Shown here: positions 1 to 11,446 of the stretch, piece after piece
How the letters are laid out: every line of letters starts with the position of its first letter
Position numbering within the stretch: position 1 is the stretch's first letter
Origin: Corylus avellana
Taxonomy: Eukaryota > Streptophyta > Magnoliopsida > Fagales > Betulaceae
Length of the DNA: 64,000 nt
Reading direction: 5' to 3'
NCBI RefSeq assembly: GCF_901000735.1
Contig: NC_081543.1
Coordinates: forward strand, 27,857,515 to 27,921,514
Notes under the pieces: model-generated
Seen by the model: the letters and a program-made list of their open reading frames with translations, nothing else
Database searches by the model: none
Told to the model about the DNA's origin: nothing
Position numbers and translations under genes: made by a program

Positions 1-295
1 CCGACAGAGCCGCGCCATCGTCTGGCCTTCTCCGGCGTCATCCCACTCCCAAACGACGCCTTCCATAGCCATTGTCACTGCCGAACGACACCTTCCACTG
101 CCAGCAAGTCACTCCAGAAGCAGCCGTGGCACTGCCGGCTGTCCACGGTTCCACGATTCACCGCCACAAATCTCCCTGCAACCAGTGCTTCCACCACTGC
201 CGGCCTTAGTCTTCGGCTTCTGCGCCGTCTAGATCTACTCCTCCGGTTATGCCAGCGTCCTTTCCTCCAGTCATGCATGGCCATCTCAGACAGGC

Positions 296-590
296 GTAGA
301 GAAACTGGTGAATGGAGGAAAGAGAAAGAAAAGAAAGAAGGGACAAGAGGCGTGAAAAAAAAAAAAAGGTGCTGCGTGTGGCGTGGAGTGAAGAGAGAAA
401 AGAAAGAAAAGAAAAGTGAGAAAAGAAAAAGAAGGTTTCAGCCAAGTAAAAAAAAAAAAAAAAAGGGTGCTGCGTGTGGCGTGGAGTGAGGAGAGAGAAA
501 AGAAAGAAAAGAAAAGGAAGAAAAGAAAAAGAAGGTTTCAGCCGAGTGAAAAAAAAAAAAAAAAAAAAAAAAAGCGAAGAAGAAGCGGTC
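296..590 (+). repeat. Purine-rich tandem repeat inside the LTR element
   Basis: Two copies of a unit of roughly 100 bp start with the same GGTGCTGCGTGTGGCGTGGA string at about 368 and 466. They are followed by AG/AAAG-rich sequence and A-runs. Low-complexity reading frames on both strands here come from composition, not from a gene. Confidence 0.75.
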
Positions 591-1114
591 CAAGTGGACC
601 ACATCACGCGCGCCACGAGCCGGTCAGGTTCGGTGCGCCGATCTGATAACCGCCCAAGTGGGCTCATTTTTTTTAAAAAAAAATTTTTGGCCCAAGTCGG
701 CCCTTTTTATTTTTGGCTCATAATCAGCCCTGGCCCGTAGTCGGCCCCTTTTTATTTTTGGCTCATAGTCAGCCCTGGCCTGTTGTTGGCCCCTTTTATT
801 TTAGGCTCATTGTCAGCCCTGGCCCGTTGTCAGCCCCTTTTGGATTTTGGCCCGTTGTCGGCCCCTTTTGAAGTTTGGCTCGTTGTCAGCCCTAGCCCGT
901 TATCGGCCCTTTTTGGAGTTTGGCCCGTTGTCGGCCTTTTTGAATCTGCATTCACCAACCACCTGCCGCCGTCGCTGGCTGCCCGCCAGCCTCTATCTCC
1001 TCCGGTAGTCGTCATCATCTACGGCCCGTTCCCCACCTCCACCACCGTCGTCATCATTGTTTCGGATTTCAAACTCAAGGTTCCAAAATATTCCACCTTG
1101 AGTTTGAGGGAGGA

Positions 1115-1442
1115 TGTTAGAATATATGGAAAATATATTATTTTCCATATATTCCATAATTATGTTGATATTGAAATATTCTCTATTTATGGGTTGATTG
1201 TAATCATATATTGAGATTGTAATCAAATCAAGGAGATTTGATTACCAAACTTGTATTTAGACATTACCCTATAAATAGGGACATTTGTATTGTAGACAAA
1301 TTAAGTTAATGAGCACAATGTAGCCCTTAGGGGTATTCCGAGTAGTGGACGTAGGTGTCTAACACCGAACCACCCGTAAGTTCTTTGTGTTCATTCCCTC
1401 TCTTGCTTCCGCTATTATTCCCACATCATCATTATTTCAGCA
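1115..1442 (+). repeat. 3' LTR (328 bp)
   Basis: Begins TGTTAGAATATATGG and ends TTATTTCAGCA, so it has TG...CA termini. It is closely similar to the LTRs at 6074, 7431 and 8791. A TATA-like CTATAAATAGGG sits near 1269 and a purine tract precedes it. It retains the gattgtaatca direct repeat that the two 311-bp LTRs downstream have collapsed. Confidence 0.88.
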
Positions 1443-2887
1443 AATTAGACAATTTGCTGAAGTTTCATAAGTTTGCTTCAAAAATTTCTTCGAGGATCCA
1501 GCATTTGCACCTGTAATCTTTAACATGATACGCCTTGGTTAATGATGTAGCATATATATATGTTTAAATCATTTGAAGACTATTTTACTTTTTGATTTTA
1601 TGAAACTTCCTTTTCTACAATGTGCATGGGAAAGAAAACATTAAACTATATATTAGGTTTACCTTTTCATTTCATTTAATTTAATGCTTTATCTTGTAGC
1701 AACTGCTTAAAATTCCTGGATTATGACCTCATGAGGTCATGATCAATTTGAAACACAGACAGAGATTATGTTACATTGAGAGACTTACTTCATCAAGTCC
1801 TAGTTTTAAGTCCTTTTGACCCCCCATGTCAATTGTGGATCCACTAACTCCTGCATTATTTACCTGCAATTTGAACAATTTCAATATAATTAAGAACATG
1901 CATGCATGACTTCATCTACTATATCAAATTGGTCTTTATTTTTTTAAAAAAATGGACTATAAGTTCACCTACCCAGAAAAAGAATAGAATAAAAATAAAA
2001 TAAAATAAAAGACTGTTGGGCTCCTTTGTCAACATTTTTTAGGACAACCGTTTGCTTTTTGGCAAAAAAAATAAAAAGCATTAACAAACAACTTACAACA
2101 CTCAAAACTACTTTCACTTTTATGTTATACAATAATCAAAAAGCAAAAATACCTTCTAAAAAGTTCTACCAAAGGAACACAATTCATCTTCATTTAAATT
2201 TTTGGGAAAAGTGGTGATTTAATTTTCTATCAAAACAAATGTCGTAGGTTCAAACCTTGTCTCCGTCATTCAAAAATTAATTGATTAAATTCATCTTTTC
2301 CTATTAGCTTATTCTTTTAAAATGATAATAATGATTTTTAATATTGTATCAAGGTTCTAAGTTATCTACGCCATTCAAAATTATTCTTCTTCAGTCAATT
2401 TCGTTTTTTGCTAAGTAGTAATTTAACATGGTATATTCTAATCAACACGATCGATCTGCACAATTAGAAGTAGAATAAGGAGTAGGTTAGATTACGTACC
2501 AATATGTCAAGCTTCCCAAATTGGGTTTTGATATAATTTGCAAAAGAAGAAATGCTAGCGTTGTCCACCACATCAAGTTGATGAAAAATCACATCAGAGC
2601 ATCCAGCATCCTTGAGTTTTTCAACAGCTTCATTTCCCCTCTTCTCATCTCTAGCAGTTAATATCACCCTGATCCCATTTGAAGCCAACTGCTTACATAT
2701 TTCAAATCCTATCCCTTTATTAATTGGCCCCCGTAACAACTGCAATCCTGAAGAAAAAAGTTCGAAACAAATGCAAAAACAAAGAAATTAAGGGTGAGTA
2801 TTAAGGATATCGATGTTTCACTACGTACTTATATCTCAGGCTCATATTAAAACATGTTGTTAAAAGATGAAATTACCTCTTCGTCAT
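1443..2887 (-). pseudogene. SDR-1: short-chain dehydrogenase/reductase pseudogene (menthone/salutaridine reductase type)
   Basis: Exons are recognised by comparison with the intact SDR-4. Exon 1 is 2877-2887 (ATGACGAAGAG), exon 2 is 2500-2747, exon 3 is 1789-1863 (VNNAGVSGS...), and a part of exon 4 is 1443-1510. Exon 2 is 248 nt instead of 244. The extra 4 nt fall within the TGxxxGIG cofactor motif and bring two TAA codons into frame, so the NADP-binding start is destroyed. The beginning of exon 4 has lost about two codons, and the exon is cut by the LTR that ends at 1442. Exon 5 is not in the window. Splice donors of exons 2 and 3 are still GTAC/GTAAGT. No functional protein is expected. 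Confidence 0.9.
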
Positions 2888-3284
2888 GTTTGTTGACTTG
2901 TTTCTGCAATTCCTTGACGCTTATTTGTGGAAGTTTATGGTTTTTTTGTTGTTTAGATGGTTTAAGGTAAGGTTGTCGGGTATTTATAGTTGCTCATCTC
3001 TGGGGGTTTTCTACGCATGCAGTGACATCTTCCCACTTGCTATCTTGCTATGTTACGTATACTGTGACGTCTATTAAGCTAGTTTTCAGACTCTTCTTTT
3101 TTTGGAGCAAGCTAGCTTTAGGACTTATTACGTAATCTGTGACGTCTATTAATTTTTGTGGGCAAGACAAATAAACAGACATCGAATGGAAAATAGATTA
3201 AGTTAATTAAAAAGTAATTAAGTTAGTGGGTTTGATGCTTTGGTACAATAATTATTTGATGTTAATTAAAAATTTAAGATACAG
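2888..3284 (-). promoter_or_regulatory. SDR-1 promoter remnant with bZIP-type motifs
   Basis: A TATA-like TATTTATA (2981-2988) lies about 95 bp upstream of the ATG, in the same place as in SDR-2, SDR-4 and SDR-5. Two copies of a 19-bp composite motif, read on the minus strand as GACGTCACAGNNTACGTAA, lie at 3053-3071 and 3128-3146. It joins a GACGTC core and a TACGTA core, both typical plant bZIP sites. Function is inferred only from conservation between the copies. Confidence 0.55.
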
Positions 3285-6073
3285 CCGATCGAGAGTAGTG
3301 ATCTCTTGACTTTGGAAAACTTAATTTTCCACATAAAATAAGAAAACAACCTGTTCATAACTATTTGTAAATAATATATTATTAGCAAACTTAATTTCAA
3401 CTATATGCACCGGACACGAAACCTGCTAATAATATATTAAATTGGGGACGATGTTAATATATTACTATCCCTGAGTAATGATAGACGTCATCACCTTTGT
3501 ATCTTTCTAATTTTCACTCAAATTTGATAACTTTTAAAAGTTTAATTGGATTTGTGATAGATTATTATTGTATTTTGATCCAATGTGATTTTGAAAGACA
3601 CATCGATCAATTTTAAGAAGACATAACAATGACACAAAAGTAACATCTAGGAGAAAATGCAGTTTACCCTCCTGAAGTTTCAGGAGTTTTTCAATTTTAA
3701 CCCCAAAGTTCAAAAATTGGCAATCTACCCCCCTAAAGTTTCAAAAATTAACAATTTAAACCTTCCGTTTAATTTTTCCGTTAAATTGGACGAAATTTTT
3801 TTTAAAAAAAGCCTGAGGGCAATGATGTAATTTCATAGATTTCTGTCCATTTTGACAGAAAAATTAAACGGAAGGTTTAAATTGCCAATTTTTTAAACTT
3901 CAGGAGGGTAGATTGCCAATTTTTTAACTTTGGGGTTAAAATTGAAAAACTCCTGAAACTTCAGGAGGTTAAACTGCATTTTTCCCTAACATCTATCATT
4001 ACTCTACTATCCTTATTCCCTACCTTTCTACTTTCCCAAGAAAATGAATCTTTATTAATTTGCTAATATATTTATTTCTGCTCGATGTTAATAATTTTAT
4101 GATGGCAGTTTAAGCTCAAATGAGATGATATGTCAGTCAAAAATCAATTGGCATATTTGACTGCCTCAAATTATAAATCATGAATTTGTTGAGATTTGGT
4201 CCAACTTTATTGCATAAACACTTCTGGTTAATTTTATTGTTTGTTACATAATGAGCATTTCTTGCATTTAGGTGCTCAAATTACTAGCAAATTAGACACG
4301 CTCATAAAGTCGGCGCTGCGAGGCTCATCTGCTGCTCCCTCTCAATGAAGTTCAATATGACATATGAATTGTCAAAGGAAAAACGAGAAATAAGCATAAG
4401 GTACATACACTAGTATTTCAAGCCACATCAGCTTAGTGAGATACAGAGTCGGATAAAGGTGTAATATGTAGCATTATTCATTCACAATACATAGCATAGA
4501 AAACTTTTATTCAATGTAAGTGAAAAGTAAAACAACCGCAAGAAAGAACCAAAGAAATTTCTTCAAAAATGTGACCTGAAAATGAACAACTGCATCGTAT
4601 TGCACCACAAATGAGTTGAAATTATGCGTCAATTTTATTTTTTTGTTTGAAAAACCTAGCATTTCCCTTCCCGTTTTGGTTAGCTGTGTATGTAATTTCT
4701 TGCCTCTTGCATATATATTGTGTAATGTAGTCTAACGTTATATATGTTGCTTAGAAAAAAATTACTGGCATAGTGATGCAGGATAAAGAATAAAGAATTG
4801 GGTCTTTTAGTTTGATTTAGATTAGTAGTTTGATTTAGGTTATCAATTTTATTTGAAAGCTAATAATGGGCGTGACCCAAAATTTTAAGTAATTTTGTAA
4901 TTTAATAATGTGTTTAGTCCAAAGTTAATCAAATTAGAGTTAGGATTTTATAGGATATCGCTACAAAATATTTTCCAGCACAAGTTGATATCATGATTAA
5001 ACTAATTAATAATGTATATTATTTAGTATAACCGAAAGTTTTGTGGCCAAAGTCAAGGCACGTTCCTTTTCAGATCATAAATGTAGTATAAATTGTGTTC
5101 GTGGGTTTGATGTTTTTGTCCCTTATCTCCACTCATCTCTCTTAATGTATGGAGAAGAGGAAGTGGCTGAAATCGGAGACTTATCCTTGATGTTTAAAGT
5201 AACAAATACCAGCCTTTGTTGTATACATCATATATTTATACAATTACTAGATATGGTAATCCTCATAACAGAGGAATTTGAATCTGTTCAAAGAAATCTG
5301 TTAGATCCCAAATTATGCACGTGCGGACGGGGTTGATGATCACCTGCAAAACAGGGATCGAAGGCGTCAATTTCAGTAATTAAGCTTTCATTTAGGATAT
5401 TGAAGATACTCTAATGCTTATGTCAATGTTGACTTTAGCTTGAAAGGTGATAGAGAGAGAGATCTAGAGAGAGGTCATCCCTTGAAGGGAGAAGAAGGGT
5501 GTGTACCATAAATGTATTAAGGAGGTGTTTAGGCCCACACCTCATAGGAGTGTTAAATAATTAAATTTATTATTAATTTAAACTTTTGGGATAAGTAATA
5601 AGTTAATAAATATGTTAATATCTATATTCTCTACCTAGTCACTTCCCTAACTAATACATTTATTTCAGGTCAATGTTAATTTTATAATTGTAGTTTAAGC
5701 TCAAATGAGAAGACATGTCAGTTAAGAATCGATTGGCCTATTTGTTTATTATAGAATGAGGATTTCATGCACTTACGTGCTCAGATTGCTAACAAGTCGG
5801 ATGGCAAACTCCAATTTGGGGTTCAAGCAATGGAAGTATAAAATGAAATATTTTTCCTTCTCTTTCTTGTATAGGACCACTCGTCTGCAAAGCTCGTTCA
5901 AATGAGGTTGCAAACGAGTAGACAAAACTCCTTTTCTGTAAACCCCATTCGAACGAGGCTGTAGACGAGCCATTCAGTTTGGACTAATTTTGCAAGTAGA
6001 AGCCGTCATCCACAAACTCCGTTTGAAGGTTGCAGATGAACCAAACAAAAATATCAAACTTTTTGAATAAATT
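3285..6073. repeat. Inverted repeat 1, left arm, outer part (intergenic)
   Basis: This stretch reads as the reverse complement of about 16830-19378. Matching landmarks are GTTATGAACAGG near 3350/19300, and the GGCACGTTCC...CATAAATG block at 5058/17930. The arm continues after the LTR element insertion as 9121-10640, matching about 15314-16820. I see no convincing gene here. The longest frame (5043-5336) is not conserved in the opposite arm and lacks recognisable domains. Confidence 0.8.
3650..3986. mobile_element. MITE, 337 bp, 9-bp target duplication
   Basis: Long terminal inverted repeats start GGAGAAAATGCAGTTTACCC and end GGTTAAACTGCATTTTTCCC. They are flanked by perfect direct repeats TAACATCTA at 3641-3649 and 3987-3995. 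The corresponding place in the opposite arm (near 19000-19015) has a single TAACATCTA and no insert, so the empty site is visible. A 9-bp duplication fits a Mutator-like family. Much of the element is internally self-complementary. Confidence 0.9.
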
Positions 6074-6384
6074 TGTTAGAATATATGGAAAATATATTAT
6101 ATTTTTCATATATTCCATAATTATGCTGATATTGAAATATTTTCTATTTATGGGTTGATTGTAATCAAATCAAGAGGATTTGATTACCAAACTTGTATTT
6201 AGACATTACCTTATAAATAGGGGCCTTTGTATTGTAAACAAATGAAGTTAATGAGCACAATGTAGCCCTTAGGGGTATTCCGAGTGGTGGACGTAGGTGT
6301 CTAACACCGAACCATCCGTAAGTTCTTTGTGTTCATTCACTCTCTTGCTTCCGCTATTATTCCCACATCATCATTATTTCAACA
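6074..6384 (+). repeat. LTR 1 of tandem element (311 bp)
   Basis: TGTTAG...CAACA. It shares with LTR 2 a deletion of about 19 bp between two gattgtaatca repeats, so it is the same subtype as LTR 2. Confidence 0.9.
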
Positions 6385-7430
6385 TGGTATCAGAGCAATA
6401 TAGGCTAACGCCTATTCGATCCAGTGGTCCTATAAATTTTATTTTTCTTTCCTTTCCATCTTCTGGTTTATTGTCTTGTTCATGATAGTCAATACTTTTG
6501 CAAATCTTATGTCCATAGATCTTGCATTGTATTCGACCCAAAAAAAAAAAAAAAACAGAAAAAAAAAAATCAGCGATTGCGTCTTTTGGCTTTCTGTTAT
6601 TTGGCACATTTTTGTTATTTGGCGTGATTTGCCAAATCTGATGCCACCTTTGGTCCTCAAAGGCTTGGAAATCCCAAGTGCTGCCAAGATTTCCTTTCAT
6701 CACCTTCATTGTGCATGAGTGGCCGAAGCAATCTAGAGATGTCCACTATATGTGGCAGAAGAAGCAAATTGGGCCGTCTATGTCCGTGAGCCACCCATAT
6801 GCTCCTTGTTTCAGTAACTCCATCCGTTTGAAGAACCAAACAAGCCACGAGCAAGGAAAGATTGACAACAAATTTTTTCAAAGCGAAAGCAAGGAAGATC
6901 ATCAAGAGAGACTACGACAATAGTGCTTTGATTTTTTCGGTTGTCTTTATATTTTGTTTTGGTGGTGCGATGTCATTCTGCGGAGAACAAATTGAGGAAA
7001 AAAAAAAAAAAGCGGTCCAAGTGGACCACATCACCGAAAGCGGTCGGTTAGGTCATTGCGTCGATAGCTGTAAAGTGGGCTCATTTTCGTTTTATTTTTG
7101 GCCCAAGTCGGCCCTGGCCCGTTGTCGACCTCTTTTTGAAGTTTGACTCATTGTCAGCCCTGGCCCGTTGTCGGCCCCTTGATGAAGTTTGGCTCCTTGT
7201 CAACCCTGGCCCGTTGTCGGCCCTTTTTTGGAGTTTGGCCCGTTTTCGGCCCTTTTTTGAATCTACATTCCCCAGGCACCTGCCGCTGTCGCTGGCCACC
7301 CGTCAGCCTCTATCTTCTCTGGCAGCCTCCACCATCTACGGCTCGTTCCCGGCCTCCGCCACCGCCGTCATCATTGTTTCGGATTTCAAACTCAAGGTTC
7401 TAGAATATTTCACCTTGAGTTTGAGGGGGA

Positions 7431-7741
7431 TGTTAGAATATATGGAAAATATATTATATTTTTCATATATTCCATAATTATGCTGATATTGAAATATTTT
7501 CTATTTATGGGTTGATTGTAATCAAATCAAGAGGATTTGATTACCAAACTTGTATTTAGACATTACCTTATAAATAGGGGCCTTTGTATTGTAAACAAAT
7601 GAAGTTAATGAGCACAATGTAGCCCTTAGGGGTATTCCGAGTGGTGGACGTAGGTGTCTAACACCGAACCATCCGTAAGTTCTTTGTGTTCATTCACTCT
7701 CTTGCTTCCGCTATTATTCCCACATCATCATTATTTCAACA
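7431..7741 (+). repeat. LTR 2 (middle) of tandem element (311 bp)
   Basis: Appears identical to LTR 1. It is preceded by a polypurine tract and followed by TGGTATCAGAGC, so it serves both as a 3' and as a 5' LTR. Confidence 0.9.
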
Positions 7742-8790
7742 TGGTATCAGAGCAATATAGGCTAACGCCTATTCGATCCAGTGGTCCTATAAATTTTATT
7801 TTTCTTTCCTTTCCATCTTCTGGTTTATTGTCTTGTTCATGATAGTCAATACTTTTGCAAATCTTATGTCCATAGATCTTGCATTGTATTCGACCCAAAA
7901 AAAAAAAAAAAACAGAAAAAAAAAAATCAGCGATTGCGTCTTTTGGCTTTCTGTTATTTGGCACATTTTTGTTATTTGGCGTGATTTGCCAAATCTGATG
8001 CCACCTTTGGTCCTCAAAGGCTTGGAAATCCCAAGTGCTGCCAAGATTTCCTTTCATCACCTTCATTGTGCATGAGTGGCCGAAGCAATCTAGAGATGTC
8101 CACTATATGTGGCAGAAGAAGCAAATTGGGCCGTCTATGTCCGTGAGCCACCCATATGCTCCTTGTTTCAGCAACTCCATCCGTTTGAAGAACCAAACAA
8201 GCCACGAGCAAGGAAAGATTGACAACAAATTTTTTCAAAGCGAAAGCAAGGAAGATCATCAAGAGAGACTACGACAATAGTGCTTTGATTTTTTCGGTTG
8301 TCTTTATATTTTGTTTTGGTGGTGCGATGTCATTCTGCGGAGAACAAATTGAGGAAAAAAAAAAAAAAAGCGGTCCAAGTGGACCACATCACGAGCAGGT
8401 CAGGTTCGGTGCGCCGATCTGATAACCGCCCAAGTGGGCTCATTTTCTTTTTATTTTTGGCCCAAGTCGGCCCTGGCCCGTTGTCGACCTCTTTTTGAAG
8501 TTTGACTCATTGTCAGCCCTGGCCCGTTGTCGGCCCCTTGATGAAGTTTGGCTCCTTGTCAACCCTGGCCCGTTGTCGGCCCTTTTTTGGAGTTTGGCCC
8601 GTTTTCGGCCCTTTTTTGAATCTACATTCCCCAGGCACCTGCCGCTGTCGCTGGCCACCCGTCAGCCTCTATCTTCTCTGGCAGCCTCCACCATCTACGG
8701 CTCGTTCCCGGCCTCCGCCACCGCCGTCATCATTGTTTCGGATTTCAAACTCAAGGTTCTAGAATATTTCACCTTGAGTTTGAGGGGGGA

Positions 8791-9120
8791 TGTTAGAATA
8801 TATGGAAAATATATTATATTTTTCATATATTCCATAATTATGCTGATATTGAAATATTCTCTATTTATGGGTTGATTGTAATCATATAATGAGATTGTAA
8901 TCAAATCAAGAGGATTTGATTACCAAACCTGTATTTAGACATTACCCTATAAATAGGGGCCTTTGTATTGTAAACAAATGAAGTTAATGAGCACAATGTA
9001 ACCCTTAGGGGTATTCCGAGTGGTGGACGTAGATATCTAACACCGAACCATCCGTAAGTTATTTGTGTTCATTCACTCTCTTGCTTCCTCTATTATACCC
9101 ACATCATCATTATTTCAACA
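8791..9120 (+). repeat. LTR 3 of tandem element (330 bp)
   Basis: Longer than LTRs 1 and 2 because it retains both gattgtaatca repeats, like the LTR at 1115-1442. It also carries a few private substitutions. It ends CAACA followed by the AAATT target duplication. Confidence 0.9.
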
Positions 9121-9462
9121 AAATTAATGAATATGAAGCATCAACTTAATTATCATCACTATTTTGTTTCCCTTTAATTTTTACAGCGGGAGCTGTGGTG
9201 CATGCAAGAGAAGGTAGATACAGCAATATTCCGGTGACAACATTGTCACCTCCAGAAGGCAACACAACTTTCCTTGCAGTTGATCTTGATCCCTTAAAAT
9301 GCAAAATGATCTTGATCCCTTTCTCAACATGCAACATAGAAAACTTTTATTCAATGTCAGTACTGAAAAGTAAAACAACTGCAAGAACCAGAGAATGTAG
9401 TATTACAAAATGTGTCATGAAAATGAGCAACTGCGCATCGTATTGCACCAGTTATATATCAC

Positions 9463-11446
9463 TTAAAAGGTTGACACTTCCGTCTTAGCAAAGAATAGGC
9501 CGGAAGGTCCACCTTCAGGCATCAAAGCCAGCATGACAGGACCTTTAGCTCCTTCTTCAACAGTCAAGACGCCGGTGTTGTGATTCAAATCCGTCTTGAC
9601 AAAGCCGGGACAAACTGCGTTAATGGCAATTTTGGGGTTCTTCTTAGCCAAAACCCTTGTGTATGCATTCAGAGCTGCCTTGGAGACAATATAAGCAGAA
9701 TAATTTGCAGGCCAGCCTTTGGTTTCTATCAAATTCTCCTTGGCGTCTTCTAAGAACCTTTCCACCACATTGTCCACTTTCTCTTCTGTGAGGCCATCTA
9801 CATCTTCTAGCTCCTTTCTTGCATTCTCATTTGACACACGCTGAAATTCCATTGTTGTTAATCAGCACGAATGATATAACTAAAAGTTGCTACTTTCTGA
9901 TATATGGAGTTATTTTGAGCACCATTTTACCCTCGATTTGAAAATGCACTTCCAACGATATAATAATATTGTACCTTTAACTGTCCTATCGCGGAGGAGA
10001 CATTTATTATTCTTGCAGAATTGGATAATTCAAGAAGTGGAATTAGTTCTTTGCTCACTTGCTTCATCCCATAATAATTTGTTCTTAGACAATCCAAGGC
10101 AGTTTTGTAAGTTTGCTTAAAAACTGTCTCCAAGGATCCGGGATTTGCACCTATAAGCTGTATCATTAATGTATGTAGTGATAAATCATGCTGCAGCATA
10201 CATGTTTAGAAATTAAAATCTTTTGAATACTATTAGGAAGAATTTCCTCCTATCCGGCAAAAAATTGTCTTTTTTTTTTTTTTTTTTTTTTTAATTTTTT
10301 TAATTTTTTTTTTTTATTCTTTTTTCATTTATGAGACTTTTCCTACAATGTGGGAAAGAAAACATTAAACTATATAAGATTATATTGCATTGAAAACCAA
10401 CCTTTATCAAATCCTAGTTTTAAGCTCTTTTGATCCTCTAGATCTGCTGTGATTATGGATCTGTTAATCCCTGCATTATTTATCTGCAATTTGAAACAAT
10501 TTCAATATCAGAGTACATAAGAACAAGATTTTATCTAGTTAAAAATTGGTCTTTATTTTTTAACAAGCAAATGATGTTATGTTCATTTAAAAGAGGCTAC
10601 TATAGACTGATTAGAAAGGAATCTTTATGTAACTATTATCATCCTCCTTATACTATTGAATAAGGGCTCATCCATTTTAGAATCGAAGTATTACAATCAA
10701 AGTATCCTAACAAGGATTATCAAGGGTGGCGGTTCAATAACTCAAGAAAATTTTCAAGTGGTCAAGGCATGTGCTAGGGCATGGATTCGAATTTTCGCAA
10801 TAAAAAATCCCCACATATGCCTGATTAATATTAGCTACCTTAGATTTTCATTGATATTCTGATGGAGCTGGGTCAGGATATGACTCAGTCGATATAGGTA
10901 AGTAATGTGAGAGGATAGGTGAGTCATATATGTACTTATTCGTGCAAGTATTTAGATAGTTCAAACAGATATGAGGTCCACCTATACCCCTCTCATTTTA
11001 GCGTTTCCCGTGCAATAAAGACAGCTAATTACATCCAATAAAAATTCATTAGAGTTTGGAAAATGTACCAGTATGTCAAGCTTCCCAAATTGGGTTTGGA
11101 TGAAATTTGCAAGAGAAGAAATGGTAGCCTTGTCCACCACATCAAGTTGATGAAAAATCACACGGGAGTATCCAGCAGCCTTGAGTTTTTCAACAGCTTC
11201 ATTGCCCCTCTCCGCATCTCTAGCAGTTAATATCACCCCGATCCCATTTGAAGCCAACTGCTTACATATTTCAAATCCTATCCCTTTGTTGGCCCCCGTA
11301 ACAACAGCAACCCTGAAGAAAAAAGTTTGAAACGAATGCAAAAGAAACGAAATTAAGGGCGGGTATTAAGGATCGATGTTTCACTATATATATCTGAGGC
11401 TCATATAAATTTTTTTTTGTTAAAGATGAAATTACCTCTTCGTCAT
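9463..11446 (-). CDS. SDR-2: short-chain dehydrogenase/reductase, complete exon set with damaged donor
   Basis: Exons: 1, 11436-11446; 2, 11069-11312; 3, 10403-10483; 4, 9975-10157; 5, 9463-9840 with stop. Known for the family: NADP(H)-dependent carbonyl or alcohol oxidoreductases of the neomenthol dehydrogenase/salutaridine reductase group, usually cytosolic. Seen: TGANKGIG cofactor motif, NNAG, an INVSSAIG serine strand and YIVSK as the Tyr/Lys catalytic pair. A long insert between the serine and tyrosine is typical of this group. Exon 3 has 27 codons instead of 25. Its donor, GTAAGT or GTAAGG in the other copies, reads GGTTGG here; the nearest GT is one base downstream and would shift the frame. 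If spliced correctly it would encode 298 residues. A poly(A) signal (reverse AATAAA) is at 9346-9351 and a TATA box at 11539-11546. It is either a recent pseudogene or uses altered splicing. Confidence 0.75.

Larger units (their letters stand above)
1..1442 (+). mobile_element. 3' part of a non-autonomous LTR retrotransposon
   Basis: The window opens inside an LTR element and leaves it at 1442. The internal part (1-1114) has no gag or pol reading frame. It holds a purine-rich stretch (about 296-590), then a segment from about 590 that is shared with the element at 6074-9120, then repeated GGCCCGTTGTCGGCCCC-like units (about 680-940). A polypurine tract (about 1104-1114) directly precedes the LTR. 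The first 300 bases are GC-rich and absent from the 6-9 kb copies, so they may be captured host sequence, but no gene is recognised there. The element lies inside exon 4 of the SDR-1 pseudogene. The 5' LTR and its target duplication are outside the window. Confidence 0.8.
6074..9120 (+). mobile_element. Tandem non-autonomous LTR retrotransposon (LTR-internal-LTR-internal-LTR)
   Basis: Three LTRs (6074-6384, 7431-7741, 8791-9120) flank two internal domains of about 1.05 kb each (6385-7430, 7742-8790). The whole is bounded by a perfect 5-bp target duplication AAATT at 6069-6073 and 9121-9125. The opposite arm near 16820 keeps the empty site. Each internal domain begins with a primer-binding site TGGTATCAGAGC (6385, 7742), complementary to initiator Met tRNA, and ends with a G-rich polypurine tract just before the next LTR. 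No gag, protease, integrase or reverse transcriptase is encoded. The two internal domains are almost identical except for about 60 bp near 7020-7085 and 8375-8440. The three-LTR form is typical of unequal or intra-element recombination. Confidence 0.9.

Noticed and set aside
206..667. 153-codon Phe/Leu-rich minus-strand frame and Lys/Arg-rich plus-strand frames
   Set aside because: Products of poly-A and AG-rich low-complexity sequence in the LTR element interior.
5043..5336. 97-codon frame
   Set aside because: The inverted copy near 17640-17940 does not keep the frame, and no domain or splice context is seen.
6385..6396. TGGTATCAGAGC as part of a tRNA gene
   Set aside because: It is only the 12-base primer-binding complement directly after an LTR; no tRNA body is present. 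Similar phrases at 19510 and 55735 lack LTRs.
9463..9852. Single-exon reading frames of about 75-130 codons at 9463, 15760, 16097, 25744, 36145, 36482 and 39018 as separate small genes
   Set aside because: They are individual exons of the SDR copies. Their apparent Met starts lie in intron sequence just before the acceptor AG.
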